Positions 35,299 through 43,135 of a stretch of 64,000 bases of DNA are shown piece after piece. The stretch covers positions 62,001-126,000 of the forward strand of contig CAVKOU010000001.1 in assembly GCA_963658085.1 (NCBI GenBank), read 5' to 3'. Origin of the DNA: CAKRJP01 sp963658085 (GTDB lineage Bacteria > Bacillota > Clostridia > Lachnospirales > Lachnospiraceae). Under the pieces are notes generated by a model that was given only the letters and a program-made list of their open reading frames with translations, was not told where the DNA came from and made no database searches. Within the stretch, counting starts at the first letter, position 1. The number at the start of each line of letters is the position of its first letter. Made by a program: the position numbers and the translations under genes.

Positions 35299-36747
35299 CT
35301 ATTTACAACGTTTCAATACTTCTAACAGATACTTCCAACATCTTTCTGTAGAAGCAATATCTAACTTCTCATTAAAGGAATGAACATCCCAGATATTCGG
35401 GCCGAAGGAAACACAGTCAAGATCTGGATTCGTCACGCAGAATACTGCGCACTCCAAACCGGCATGCATAGTCTCCACTCTCATCTCCTCTCCATACAGA
35501 TCCCTGTAAGTATCAACCATGATCTTTTGAAGCTTTGAATCAATCTTTAACGGCCAAGCGTCATAGCTGCTTCTAAATATTGCTTCTGCTCCTACAGCAT
35601 TGGCACACTGTTCAAATCTTTCCCAGGTCTCTAAATCTCTGCTGTCTACAGAGCTTCGAAGCATGTGAACAGTACGGATATAATCAGAAGCGGTCTCAAC
35701 GATTCCCATGTTCAGCGAAGTCTCAACGAAGCCTGCTAACTTACGGCTGTATTCAATCACACCATTCGGGCAAATAACAAGGAATGCCACGGTGCTTCTT
35801 GTAGATCTATCATCGCATACATCAATGGTAGAATCATGAGATACAAAAGTATCTACTGCCAAATTCGGCTCAAATCCCATAAATTCTGCATCCCAGGTCT
35901 CTTTCATCTCCTGCACGATGGCAAGAGCTCTCTCTACCTGATCTACCGGAACTAAAATCTCAGCAACAGAGATCATGGAGATTACATTGTCCTGAGCACC
36001 TCCGTTGATCTCAACTAAGTTAAGAGAAATCTCCTTCATCATATGATTCAAGAGACGCCCCATCATCTTGTGGGCATTTCCTCTCTGCTTTTGGATTTCA
36101 CATCCGGAGTGGCCTCCCATAAGACCATGAATATTAATACGAATAAGACTTCCGCTCTTCTTCTGTCTGTGAATCGGGATTCTGGACTCTGCCATAATAG
36201 CACCGGCACAGCCCACGGTAAGAATTCCTTCTTCCTCAGAATCGATATTAATAAGCTTACCACCCTTCATCTGAGAAAAATCAAATGCATTAGCTCCGTC
36301 AAGTCCTACTTCCTCATCTACCGTAAGAAGAACTTCAAGAGGTGGATGCTCAATCTCATGGCTATCTAACACAGCAAGAGCCATAGCTACCGCTATACCG
36401 TCATCTCCACCCAATGTAGTATCCTTAGCCTTTACATATCCATCCTCTACATACAGTTCCAGTCCATCCTTCAAAAAGTCATGGGTAGAATCCTCTGTCT
36501 TGGCACAAACCATATCCAAGTGACCCTGAAGAATCACCCCTTCACTATTCTCAAACCCAAAAGTTGCATCCTTTCGAATAAATACATTTCCCACGGCATC
36601 CTGTGTTGCTTCTAATCCCCTTTTCGATGCAAAATCCATGCAAAAATCACTGATCTGCTTGGTATTATGGGATCCGTGAGGGATCTTACAGATCTCTTCA
36701 AAAATTTCAAATACTCTCTTAGGTTCTAAATTTTCCAATACTGCCAT
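35299..36747 (-). CDS. pepD: Aminoacyl-histidine dipeptidase (peptidase M20C)
   Basis: 482 residues; cleaves Xaa-His dipeptides such as carnosine with two zinc ions. Ligand motifs: ILQGHLDMVCAK, LGGDDGIAVAMALA, LLTVDEEVGLDGA and the lid-domain GGHSGCEI. MHAGLECAVF near the C-terminus carries the last glutamate. Cytoplasmic. It is one of three peptidase-type genes in the window and has its own terminator. Confidence 0.95.
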   Translation of the reverse strand: MAVLENLEPKRVFEIFEEICKIPHGSHNTKQISDFCMDFASKRGLEATQDAVGNVFIRKDATFGFENSEGVILQGHLDMVCAKTEDSTHDFLKDGLELYVEDGYVKAKDTTLGGDDGIAVAMALAVLDSHEIEHPPLEVLLTVDEEVGLDGANAFDFSQMKGGKLINIDSEEEGILTVGCAGAIMAESRIPIHRQKKSGSLIRINIHGLMGGHSGCEIQKQRGNAHKMMGRLLNHMMKEISLNLVEINGGAQDNVISMISVAEILVPVDQVERALAIVQEMKETWDAEFMGFEPNLAVDTFVSHDSTIDVCDDRSTRSTVAFLVICPNGVIEYSRKLAGFVETSLNMGIVETASDYIRTVHMLRSSVDSRDLETWERFEQCANAVGAEAIFRSSYDAWPLKIDSKLQKIMVDTYRDLYGEEMRVETMHAGLECAVFCVTNPDLDCVSFGPNIWDVHSFNEKLDIASTERCWKYLLEVLKRCK

Positions 36748-36864
36748 GCTCTCATCCTCTCTTCCCTGACATTAAAACCTTTCTTAATTCAACAATAGAA
36801 CTGGTTCCAAAAAAGAGGCAACCAGTCCTATTATCTACACTCTTATATAGTCTCTCGCAAAATA

Positions 36865-37500
36865 CTATTCATTATCTAAAAACTCATCAATCCCTGTATC
36901 ATAGGCCTGATTTTGCTGCTCTTGGTTTCCATAGTCAGCCTCCAATGCTCTGTCTGACTGCTCCGGAATCTCAAGCTCTGCTCTATTGCCTCGAACCATA
37001 TCATAGCACTCCTGCAAAGAATTAACCAAACTGTCATATTTGGTTGTATAACTGTCCAAAGTATGTCCGATCATGCTCTCTGCATTGGCTAAGAGATCGT
37101 CTGTATACTGCATTGCACCGATACGGATATCGTTGGCATCTCTGGTTGCATTGTCAAGGATTTCCTGTGCCTGCTCTGTAGCTGCGGTAACAATAGCATT
37201 AGCCTGAGAATAAGCCTGTTGCATAATCTCATGCTCACTAACCAACTCGTTGGTCTGAATGTGCGCTTCCTCAATCAAGTTATCCGCCTTGGCCTGGGCA
37301 TCTGCCAAAATAGCATCCTTATTCGCTATGATCTTCTGGTATCTCTTAATCTCATCCGGAGTCTTCATACGAAGCTCTCGAAGCAACTCATCTAATTGAT
37401 CTTTGTTCACAATAATCTTGGTAGTAGAAAGTGGCTGAAACTTACAGCTATCAATATACTCTTCGATCTCTTCTATGATCTGTTCAATACGACTACTCAT
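36865..37500 (-). CDS. Coiled-coil protein of the coaD locus, function unknown
   Basis: 211 residues, mostly predicted helix. Residues about 45-175 show an uninterrupted charged heptad-like pattern (IIANKDAILADAQAKADNLI, EEAHIQTNELVSEHEIMQQA) like ATP synthase b subunits or DivIVA proteins. The C-terminus is acidic and Gln/Asn-rich. It lies 4 bases after coaD and is in the coaD-rsmD operon, an arrangement seen in related Clostridia, where it is often labelled ATPase without support. No nucleotide-binding motif is present. Confidence 0.75.
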   Translation of the reverse strand: MSSRIEQIIEEIEEYIDSCKFQPLSTTKIIVNKDQLDELLRELRMKTPDEIKRYQKIIANKDAILADAQAKADNLIEEAHIQTNELVSEHEIMQQAYSQANAIVTAATEQAQEILDNATRDANDIRIGAMQYTDDLLANAESMIGHTLDSYTTKYDSLVNSLQECYDMVRGNRAELEIPEQSDRALEADYGNQEQQNQAYDTGIDEFLDNE

Positions 37501-37504
37501 ATAC

Positions 37505-37996
37505 TTATACTCTCCTTTTGCTATTCATCTTCTCCATCACCTGCTCCATAACAGTCTCTGGAACAAATTGAGAAATATCCCCTCCAAAAGATGCCACCTC
37601 TTTTACAATGGATGAACTCAAATAAGAATATGCAAGATTCGTAGTGAGAAAAATCGTCTCCACTCCAGGCTCCATCTTATGATTGGTCTGGGACATCATC
37701 AACTCATATTCAAAATCTGTCACAGCACGTAGGCCTCGGACAATCATATTAGCACCGATCTCCTTGGCAAATTCCACTGTAAGTCCCTCAAATGGGACAA
37801 TCTTCACGTTAGGCGTATCTTTCGTTACCTCTTTTAACATTCTAACACGTTCTTCTAAGGAAAACAACGGGGTTTTTGCGTTATTGCATAACACTCCCAC
37901 GGTTAATTCATCTACCAATTCTGCTGCTCTTTTAATAATATCGATATGTCCGTAAGTAACCGGATCAAAACTTCCGGGATAAACTCCTTTTCTCAT
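37505..37996 (-). CDS. coaD: Phosphopantetheine adenylyltransferase
   Basis: 163 residues; transfers AMP to 4'-phosphopantetheine in coenzyme A synthesis. The nucleotidyltransferase motif YPGSFDPVTYGHIDII (T/HxGH) is at the N-terminus and YSYLSSSIVKEVASFGGD near the C-terminus. Conserved neighbour of rsmD, which lies upstream. GGGAG site before the ATG. Confidence 0.97.
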   Translation of the reverse strand: MRKGVYPGSFDPVTYGHIDIIKRAAELVDELTVGVLCNNAKTPLFSLEERVRMLKEVTKDTPNVKIVPFEGLTVEFAKEIGANMIVRGLRAVTDFEYELMMSQTNHKMEPGVETIFLTTNLAYSYLSSSIVKEVASFGGDISQFVPETVMEQVMEKMNSKRRV

Positions 37997-38086
37997 AATT
38001 TATTTTCTTCTCCCTTTTCTCTCTATTTATTACAATATATTTATGGTTAATATTCCTTATATCCAGCAAGAAATATACATCTTTAT

Positions 38087-38641
38087 TTATTGACCTATCG
38101 TCAGGAAGACATGTTTATTGGTCTTATATACCTTCTCTTTTAGAAGTTCAAAGCCTAAATCTTCTATATAATCCATGTTGGTCTCCAAGGAGGCCTCAAC
38201 AATGATCACCCCATCCTGAACCAAAAGATTTCCTGTATGCAACTGTTCAAGAACCTTTCGTTCCCATTCATGATTATACGGTGGATCCATGAAAATATAA
38301 TCAAATTGTTTTTTTCCTTCTAATCTTTTAAGCGCTGACAGCACATCCATCTGAAGTGTATCCGCTCGTTCCTCCAAATGAGTCTTCTTTAAATTTTCTT
38401 TGATACAGCTCATGGCTTTTGGACTCATTTCTACAAAAACTGCTTCCAAGGCTCCACGACTCAAGGCTTCTATTCCGATACCACCGCTTCCTGCAAAAAG
38501 ATCTAGGAAGCGGCAATCATATAAAGAAGGCGAAATCATATTAAATAAAGTTTCCTTAATTCGATCCGTTGTCGGTCTGGTATCTAACCCCTCGATAGTT
38601 TTTAATTGCGTTCTCTTGGCACTTCCTGCAATGACTCTCAT
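38087..38641 (-). CDS. rsmD: 16S rRNA (guanine966-N2)-methyltransferase
   Basis: 184 residues. RVIAGSAKRTQLKT at the N-terminus, the SAM motif FLDLFAGSGGIGIEALSRGA and the catalytic DPPY in YIFMDPPYNHEWE identify RsmD, which methylates G966 of 16S rRNA. Its ATG overlaps the stop of the ABC_ATPase-family gene by 4 bases (ATGA), so the two are translationally coupled. Confidence 0.96.
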   Translation of the reverse strand: MRVIAGSAKRTQLKTIEGLDTRPTTDRIKETLFNMISPSLYDCRFLDLFAGSGGIGIEALSRGALEAVFVEMSPKAMSCIKENLKKTHLEERADTLQMDVLSALKRLEGKKQFDYIFMDPPYNHEWERKVLEQLHTGNLLVQDGVIIVEASLETNMDYIEDLGFELLKEKVYKTNKHVFLTIGQ

Positions 38642-40344
38642 AAACTTACCCTCATCTTTCTATAACGATTTAAGCAGGCATAAATTTCCTGTTTTCTTGG
38701 CATAGCAAGATTTCCGGAAATCTCCCTTCCCATCACAGTTCCAAAGCTTTTTTCTTCAAGATCTGCATAAAGTTTTTCTATGATTTCCGGCATAGTCTTC
38801 TTTCCGTCAAAGACAAAATCTTCCAAGTAGCGCAGGATCTGTGCCAACATGGTAAGCTGTTCCTCATCCTGAAGTTGTTCCACATAGCGAAGATCCACTG
38901 TCTCACGACCGATCATAATCCCATCTTTTCCTAATGTCTTGATCTTAATGCGTCCTCTTTCCTTCAGCTCCTTATTCGGAGAAATTTTACGACAATCCAA
39001 TACTTTTTTCACCGAAGTCTCAGAGCATTGCACCGGAGTTTCTGTAGCCGCAGCCGCCTTAGCTTTCTTCGTAATATCCACCGGAAAATATCTGTCCATC
39101 TGCAAAATTTTATCTGCCACATGGAAGTAAGCTCCTGAACTTCCTGCCACCAAAATCGTAGAAAGTCCCAAATCATCATAAAGCCCCTGAACTCTCTCGA
39201 TAAAAGGAGTAATAGGTTCCATATCACGGCAAATTACCCGCTGCATCAGCTCATCTCTCACCATAAAATTGGTAGCACTGGTATCTTCATCGATCAAAAA
39301 CAAGGAAGTGTCGGCTCCCATAGCTTCCACCACATTTGCCGCTTGAGAAGTACTGCCGCTGGCATCCTCTGTATCAAAAGCAGTGGTGTCCTTTCCATTG
39401 GGCAGATCATTGATAAATAAAGAGATGTTTCCCTTATGAATGCATCTTCCATCCTCTGCCCGGATCTTCATCGCATCCTTTGCCGTAGCTACATACTCTC
39501 TTCCATCTCCCGGAATATGAGGATATACTCCTGTTTCTAAGGCCTTTAATAACGTAGATTTTCCGTGATAGCCACCACCTACAATCAAGGTTACTCCCTT
39601 TTGTATCCCCATTCCGGTAATCTTTCCGGCTCCCGGAAGATCAAAGGAAACCTCCATGGTATCCGGAGACTTGAAAACAATTCCGCCTTTCATAGGCTTT
39701 TCGCTAACACCGGATTCTCTGGGAAGCAGGGAACCATTGGCTACAAAAGCTACCAGCCCCTTATCTTCCAAATGCTCCTGAATAAATTCAAAATCTTCTG
39801 CCAGTTTTACAAATTCATCGATTTTCTTAGCATCAAGATTTTTATAAACCAAAGCATTTTCCACGCACCGAGGCAGAAAATCAAAGAAAATTTTTATTAG
39901 TTCCTTTGCATTAATGGTTCTGCCATTTGCCGGAAATCCTACTTCGAACCGAAGGATTACTGTTCCATTTTCCGGAAGGATACTGCAGGCTGACCGCTCT
40001 AAAATTTCCTGCCCACATTTCGTAACAGAGATTAATCCGCTTTTTCCGGAACCCTTAGCCTTAAAGGAATATTTCCCACACTCCTTATAAAATTCTCGGA
40101 TCAAATAATCCTGAAGGGCAATTCTTCGACATTTTTTTTCATATAATCCTGTCAAAAATCCTGCCACTTTTCCAGGTACTTCCACACTGAGGGAAGATGG
40201 AGCCGCAAAGGGATCCCCCTGGACATGCTCTATATTTAAAATAAATTTTCCAAAGTTCCAGGATCCTTTGGTTTCTTTATAAGCCGGATAACCCCTGTGG
40301 TCAATTTTATTTAAAAGTTGTCTTAAATCTTCTGATTGTTTCAT
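38638..40344 (-). CDS. ABC_ATPase-family protein (COG3044 type), function unknown
   Basis: 568 residues. Walker A VGGGYHGKSTLLKAL (about residue 255), Walker B SLFLIDEDTSATNF (about 350) and a signature-like ASGSTSQAANVVEAMG. The N-terminal 240 residues and C-terminal 150 residues are the usual flanking domains of the PF09818 family, which is related to the trypanosome RNA-binding ATPase MRB1590. No membrane segment and no partner, so it is not a transporter. The 4-base overlap with rsmD suggests a link to RNA or ribosomes; that is inference. Confidence 0.85.
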   Translation of the reverse strand: MKQSEDLRQLLNKIDHRGYPAYKETKGSWNFGKFILNIEHVQGDPFAAPSSLSVEVPGKVAGFLTGLYEKKCRRIALQDYLIREFYKECGKYSFKAKGSGKSGLISVTKCGQEILERSACSILPENGTVILRFEVGFPANGRTINAKELIKIFFDFLPRCVENALVYKNLDAKKIDEFVKLAEDFEFIQEHLEDKGLVAFVANGSLLPRESGVSEKPMKGGIVFKSPDTMEVSFDLPGAGKITGMGIQKGVTLIVGGGYHGKSTLLKALETGVYPHIPGDGREYVATAKDAMKIRAEDGRCIHKGNISLFINDLPNGKDTTAFDTEDASGSTSQAANVVEAMGADTSLFLIDEDTSATNFMVRDELMQRVICRDMEPITPFIERVQGLYDDLGLSTILVAGSSGAYFHVADKILQMDRYFPVDITKKAKAAAATETPVQCSETSVKKVLDCRKISPNKELKERGRIKIKTLGKDGIMIGRETVDLRYVEQLQDEEQLTMLAQILRYLEDFVFDGKKTMPEIIEKLYADLEEKSFGTVMGREISGNLAMPRKQEIYACLNRYRKMRVSL

Positions 40345-40402
40345 ATATTATTTACTCCGTTTTTATGTAAATACCCATCTGTAATTTTTAAACTTTCTCT
40401 CG

Positions 40403-40411
40403 ATTATACCA
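40403..40411 (-). promoter_or_regulatory. Extended -10 promoter of the ABC_ATPase-rsmD-coaD operon
   Basis: Minus strand TGGTATAAT, an extended -10 element (TGn before TATAAT), about 60 bases before the ATG. No good -35 box is visible, consistent with an extended -10 promoter. Confidence 0.6.
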
Positions 40412-40438
40412 CATTTTTTCAAGAAAAACTCCTTTGCA

Positions 40439-40467
40439 TTGCGTTCTGCACAATGTTTGTTTATACT
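40439..40467 (+). promoter_or_regulatory. Promoter of maf
   Basis: TTGCGT (40439-40444), 17 bases, TATACT (40462-40467), about 38 bases before the start codon. Confidence 0.65.
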
Positions 40468-40505
40468 GATAATCGATATTTAAAAGGAAAGTTGAGGATG
40501 CCATT

Positions 40506-41132
40506 ATGATAAAATATATTTTAGCCTCTGCCTCTCCCAGACGCAAAGAACTGCTGTCCCAAGCAGGCTTGGAATTTGAGATACTGACTTCGGATGCCGA
40601 AGAAGTAATCACAAAAGAAATTCCTTCGGAGGTAGTAGTTGAACTTGCCACAGCAAAGGCCGAAAACGTGTTAATAAAAATAAAAGAGACTCCCAAAGAT
40701 GCCGATACTTTCGTCATCATCGGTGCTGATACAGTGGTGGTATATAAGGATGAAATTCTAGGGAAACCTAAAGACGAAGAGGATGCCTATAACATGCTGT
40801 CCATGCTTGCAGGCCGCACCCATCAGGTCTATACAGGGGTTTGTCTATTAATCAAGGAGAATGGAAACCTTCGAAGAAAATCCTTCTATGAATCTACAGA
40901 TGTTACCTTTTACCCAGTTTCCCGTCAGGATATAAAACGTTATGTAAATACCAAAGATCCTCTGGATAAAGCAGGAGCCTATGGAATACAAGGTCCTTTT
41001 GCCATCCACGTGAAAGGAATTTGCGGAGATTATAATAATGTGGTAGGACTTCCTATCGCCAGGCTATACCACGAATTGTATGAAGAAAAATTATTGCCAT
41101 TTACTGACCATATACATTACCATTTTGAATAA
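40506..41132 (+). CDS. maf: Maf/YhdE-type nucleotide pyrophosphatase
   Basis: 208 residues. Maf motifs LASASPRRKELLSQAG, the catalytic-base region FVIIGADTVVVYKDEILGKP and DKAGAYGIQG are intact. Maf proteins hydrolyse noncanonical or canonical NTPs and influence septum formation. It stands alone between a divergent promoter and a bidirectional terminator, whereas in Bacillus it is in the mre/min region. Confidence 0.95.
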   Translation: MIKYILASASPRRKELLSQAGLEFEILTSDAEEVITKEIPSEVVVELATAKAENVLIKIKETPKDADTFVIIGADTVVVYKDEILGKPKDEEDAYNMLSMLAGRTHQVYTGVCLLIKENGNLRRKSFYESTDVTFYPVSRQDIKRYVNTKDPLDKAGAYGIQGPFAIHVKGICGDYNNVVGLPIARLYHELYEEKLLPFTDHIHYHFE

Positions 41133-41154
41133 AGAATCCGTATAACAAATTATT

Positions 41155-41206
41155 AAAAAAGATCGTCCTCGGAAGATTTATACAATCTTCCTGAGACGAT
41201 CTTTTT
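41155..41206. terminator. Bidirectional terminator between maf and the aminotransferase gene
   Basis: AAAAAGATCGTC and GACGATCTTTTT form the outer stem, GGAAGATT and AATCTTCC the inner stem, with A and T runs on the two sides. Confidence 0.93.
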
Positions 41207-41242
41207 CCTTATCTTTTATATTTTTTATATGAGATTTGCGAT

Positions 41243-42469
41243 TTATTTTTCGTATGCAGCAGCTGCCTCTTCAATAGATTCTTTCATGATAGCCATGAGC
41301 TGATCTACCTGCTCTTTTTCTACGATCAATGGTGGAATCATTCGGTTTACTTTATCACCGATAGCTGTGATAAGCGCTTTACGATCCAGGCATCCATGTT
41401 TTACATCTACTGCGATCGGGATATCGTACTCGCATCCAACTAAAAGTCCACGGCCTCTTGCCTCAACAACATGTGGAAGCTTAGCAAGCTCTTCCTTCAT
41501 GTACTCACCCATTTCTTTTGCTCTTCCTGAAAGATCATTGTCAAGAATTTCAGAAATTGATGCATAAGCAGCTGCACAAGCAAGGGCGTGTCCACCGTAA
41601 GTAGATCCATGAGTTCCTGCTGTAAATGCCTTTGCAACTTTTTCAGTTGCACAGCAAGCACCAATCGGCATTCCGCCACCAAGAGCCTTTGCCATAGTAA
41701 CAGCGTCTGGTTTTACGCCATATCCCATGTATGCCATAGGAGTTCCTGTACGTCCCCATCCTGTCTGAACTTCATCTAAGAGAAGAAGCATATCGTTATC
41801 ATCACAGAGTTTACGAAGACCTTCCATAAATTCCTGTGTTGCCGGATGAACTCCACCTTCTCCCTGAACAGGCTCGATCATGATAGCGATAGTATTTGGT
41901 GTGATCTTAGAAGCAAAATCCTCTAAATTGTTATATTCTGCATAAGTAAATCCTGGAAGCATTGGCTTGAATCCCAACTGGATGGCATTGTCCGGCTGAC
42001 CTGTAGCTGACATTGCTCCGTAGGTTCTTCCATGGAAACCATGCTTTGCAGTAATGATCTCATAACGATCCGGTCCATAGTTGTCTACACCATACTTTCT
42101 TGCCATCTTAATCATACACTCATTTGCTTCTGTTCCTGAGTTTTGATAAAAGATTTTGTCCATTCCGATAGTCTCACAAACCTTCTTTGCAAGCAATGCC
42201 TGTGGAATAGTATATGGATAGTTAAAAGTATGCATAATGTCATCTACCTGATCCTTGATGGCATCTACAACTTTTGCATTTCTATTTCCTGCACTATTTA
42301 CAGCAACACCACCATAAAAATCAAGATAAGCATTTCCTTCTTCATCATAGAGATACATTCCCTCTGCTCTCTCTGCAATGAAATCGTAACGCTCGTAAGT
42401 CTCGATCATATACTTGTTTACGATATCCTTAAGTTCCTGTGCTGTAAGTCCTGTGTCCTTTAATCTCAT
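41243..42469 (-). CDS. Class III PLP-dependent aminotransferase (acetylornithine/GABA type)
   Basis: About 408 residues. Motifs: NSGTEANECMIKMARKYG (phosphate cup), KHGFHGRTYGAMSATG, LLLDEVQTGWGRTG and the PLP lysine in VTMAKALGGGMPIGA, then GSTYGGHALACAAA. It resembles ArgD/OAT/GABA aminotransferases; there are no arg genes nearby, so the amino donor is unknown. I start at the ATG at 42469 (MRLKDTGLTAQ), preceded by GAGG. An open frame extends to 42544, but its first codons lie inside a terminator-like hairpin of the leader. Confidence 0.88.
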   Translation of the reverse strand: MRLKDTGLTAQELKDIVNKYMIETYERYDFIAERAEGMYLYDEEGNAYLDFYGGVAVNSAGNRNAKVVDAIKDQVDDIMHTFNYPYTIPQALLAKKVCETIGMDKIFYQNSGTEANECMIKMARKYGVDNYGPDRYEIITAKHGFHGRTYGAMSATGQPDNAIQLGFKPMLPGFTYAEYNNLEDFASKITPNTIAIMIEPVQGEGGVHPATQEFMEGLRKLCDDNDMLLLLDEVQTGWGRTGTPMAYMGYGVKPDAVTMAKALGGGMPIGACCATEKVAKAFTAGTHGSTYGGHALACAAAYASISEILDNDLSGRAKEMGEYMKEELAKLPHVVEARGRGLLVGCEYDIPIAVDVKHGCLDRKALITAIGDKVNRMIPPLIVEKEQVDQLMAIMKESIEEAAAAYEK

Positions 42470-42522
42470 TTTGACAACCTCGCTTTCATCCTCTAATGTT
42501 TTTCTAAAAACGGTGTTTTCAA

Positions 42523-42562
42523 GCAAAAAAAGGGCGTCGTACATCTTTTGTACGGCGCCCTT
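42523..42562 (-). terminator. Terminator-like hairpin in the aminotransferase leader
   Basis: On the minus strand 13-base arms (42550-42562 and 42530-42542) pair with one C-A mismatch around AAAAGAT and are followed by seven T residues. The hairpin begins only about 10 bases after the predicted transcription start at about 42572, so it lies inside the gene's own 5' leader rather than after another gene. Confidence 0.75.
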
Positions 42563-42578
42563 GCCTTTAACGAGTCTT

Positions 42579-42607
42579 ACTATAAACCTTTGATTTTTTT
42601 ATGTCAA
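42579..42607 (-). promoter_or_regulatory. Promoter of the aminotransferase gene
   Basis: Minus strand TTGACA (42602-42607), 17 bases, TATAGT (42579-42584), about 110 bases upstream of the start codon at 42469. Confidence 0.82.
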
Positions 42608-42724
42608 CAGAATTTCTTTTGGTTTTTATAATTATACTGCGGTCTGTTAAATATGTATATTTCTACATCTTGCATGCTTTGCTTTATTCAAAGTCAACTC
42701 CAAAACATTTGACTCCGAACCAAA

Positions 42725-42756
42725 GAAAAAAAGAGGAACCCTATCGGATTCCTCTC
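42725..42756 (-). terminator. Terminator of rpsU
   Basis: Minus strand AGAGGAA and TTCCTCT pair around a short loop and are followed by TTTTTTTCTTTG. It starts about 11 bases after the rpsU stop codon. Confidence 0.9.
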
Positions 42757-42766
42757 AGTGCACATA

Positions 42767-42943
42767 TTAATTATATTTGCGTTTTCTAGCAGCTTCAGAC
42801 TTTTTCTTACGTCTTACACTTGGCTTCTCATAATGCTCTCTCTTACGAATTTCCTGCTGAATGCCAGCCTTAGCACAGTTTCTTTTGAATCTGCGTAAAG
42901 CGCTATCTAACGTCTCGTTTTCTTTAACGATTACATTTGACAT
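42767..42943 (-). CDS. rpsU: 30S ribosomal protein S21
   Basis: 58 residues starting MSNVIVKENETLDSALRRFK and continuing with RNCAKAGIQQEIRKREHYEK, then a basic tail PSVRRKKKSEAARKRKYN. This is the full S21 sequence pattern. S21 is a small-subunit protein involved in initiation. The gene has a promoter with phased A-tracts upstream and its own terminator. It is short and easily missed by length filters. Confidence 0.97.
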   Translation of the reverse strand: MSNVIVKENETLDSALRRFKRNCAKAGIQQEIRKREHYEKPSVRRKKKSEAARKRKYN

Positions 42944-43021
42944 AGTCTCACACCTAACCTCCCCTCCAGTCCTATATTGTGCATCATACGACTGATCGGG
43001 TATTTTTTTGCACTACATAAG

Positions 43022-43049
43022 ATTATATCATAATTCAGTTGTTCGTCAA
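43022..43049 (-). promoter_or_regulatory. Promoter of rpsU
   Basis: Minus strand TTGACG (43044-43049), 16 bases, TATAAT (43022-43027). The leader of about 70 bases contains a GTGCA/TGCAC stem (42979-42983 with 43009-43013). Five A-tracts at 10-bp period lie directly upstream of the -35 box. Confidence 0.78.
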
Positions 43050-43050
43050 G

Positions 43051-43100
43051 GTTATTTCTTGTTTTTTCTTGTTTTTTCTTGTTTTTTCTTGTTTTTTTCT
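43051..43100. repeat. 10-bp tandem repeats forming phased A-tracts
   Basis: Three perfect units GTTTTTTCTT (43061-43090) flanked by GTTATTTCTT (43051-43060) and GTTTTTTTCT (43091-43100). On the minus strand this gives A6 tracts once per helical turn, ending 1 base before the rpsU -35 box: the configuration of bent DNA or an UP element. Confidence 0.85.
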
Positions 43101-43135
43101 CAGAAATAATCTTTTTCGTCTAACACAACTATCTT

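Noticed and set aside
36794..36832. Hairpin AATAGAACTGGTT/AACCAGTCCTATT as terminator of the coiled-coil gene
   Set aside because: It is upstream of pepD on the minus strand and downstream of the 36865 gene, but no T-run follows; left uncalled.
42470..42544. 25-residue N-terminal extension of the aminotransferase
   Set aside because: Its first codons form one arm of the leader hairpin and U-run; the ATG at 42469 gives the normal family N-terminus.
43051..43100. T-rich tandem repeat as CRISPR array or gene
   Set aside because: 10-bp units with no spacers and no coding pattern; better explained as phased A-tracts.
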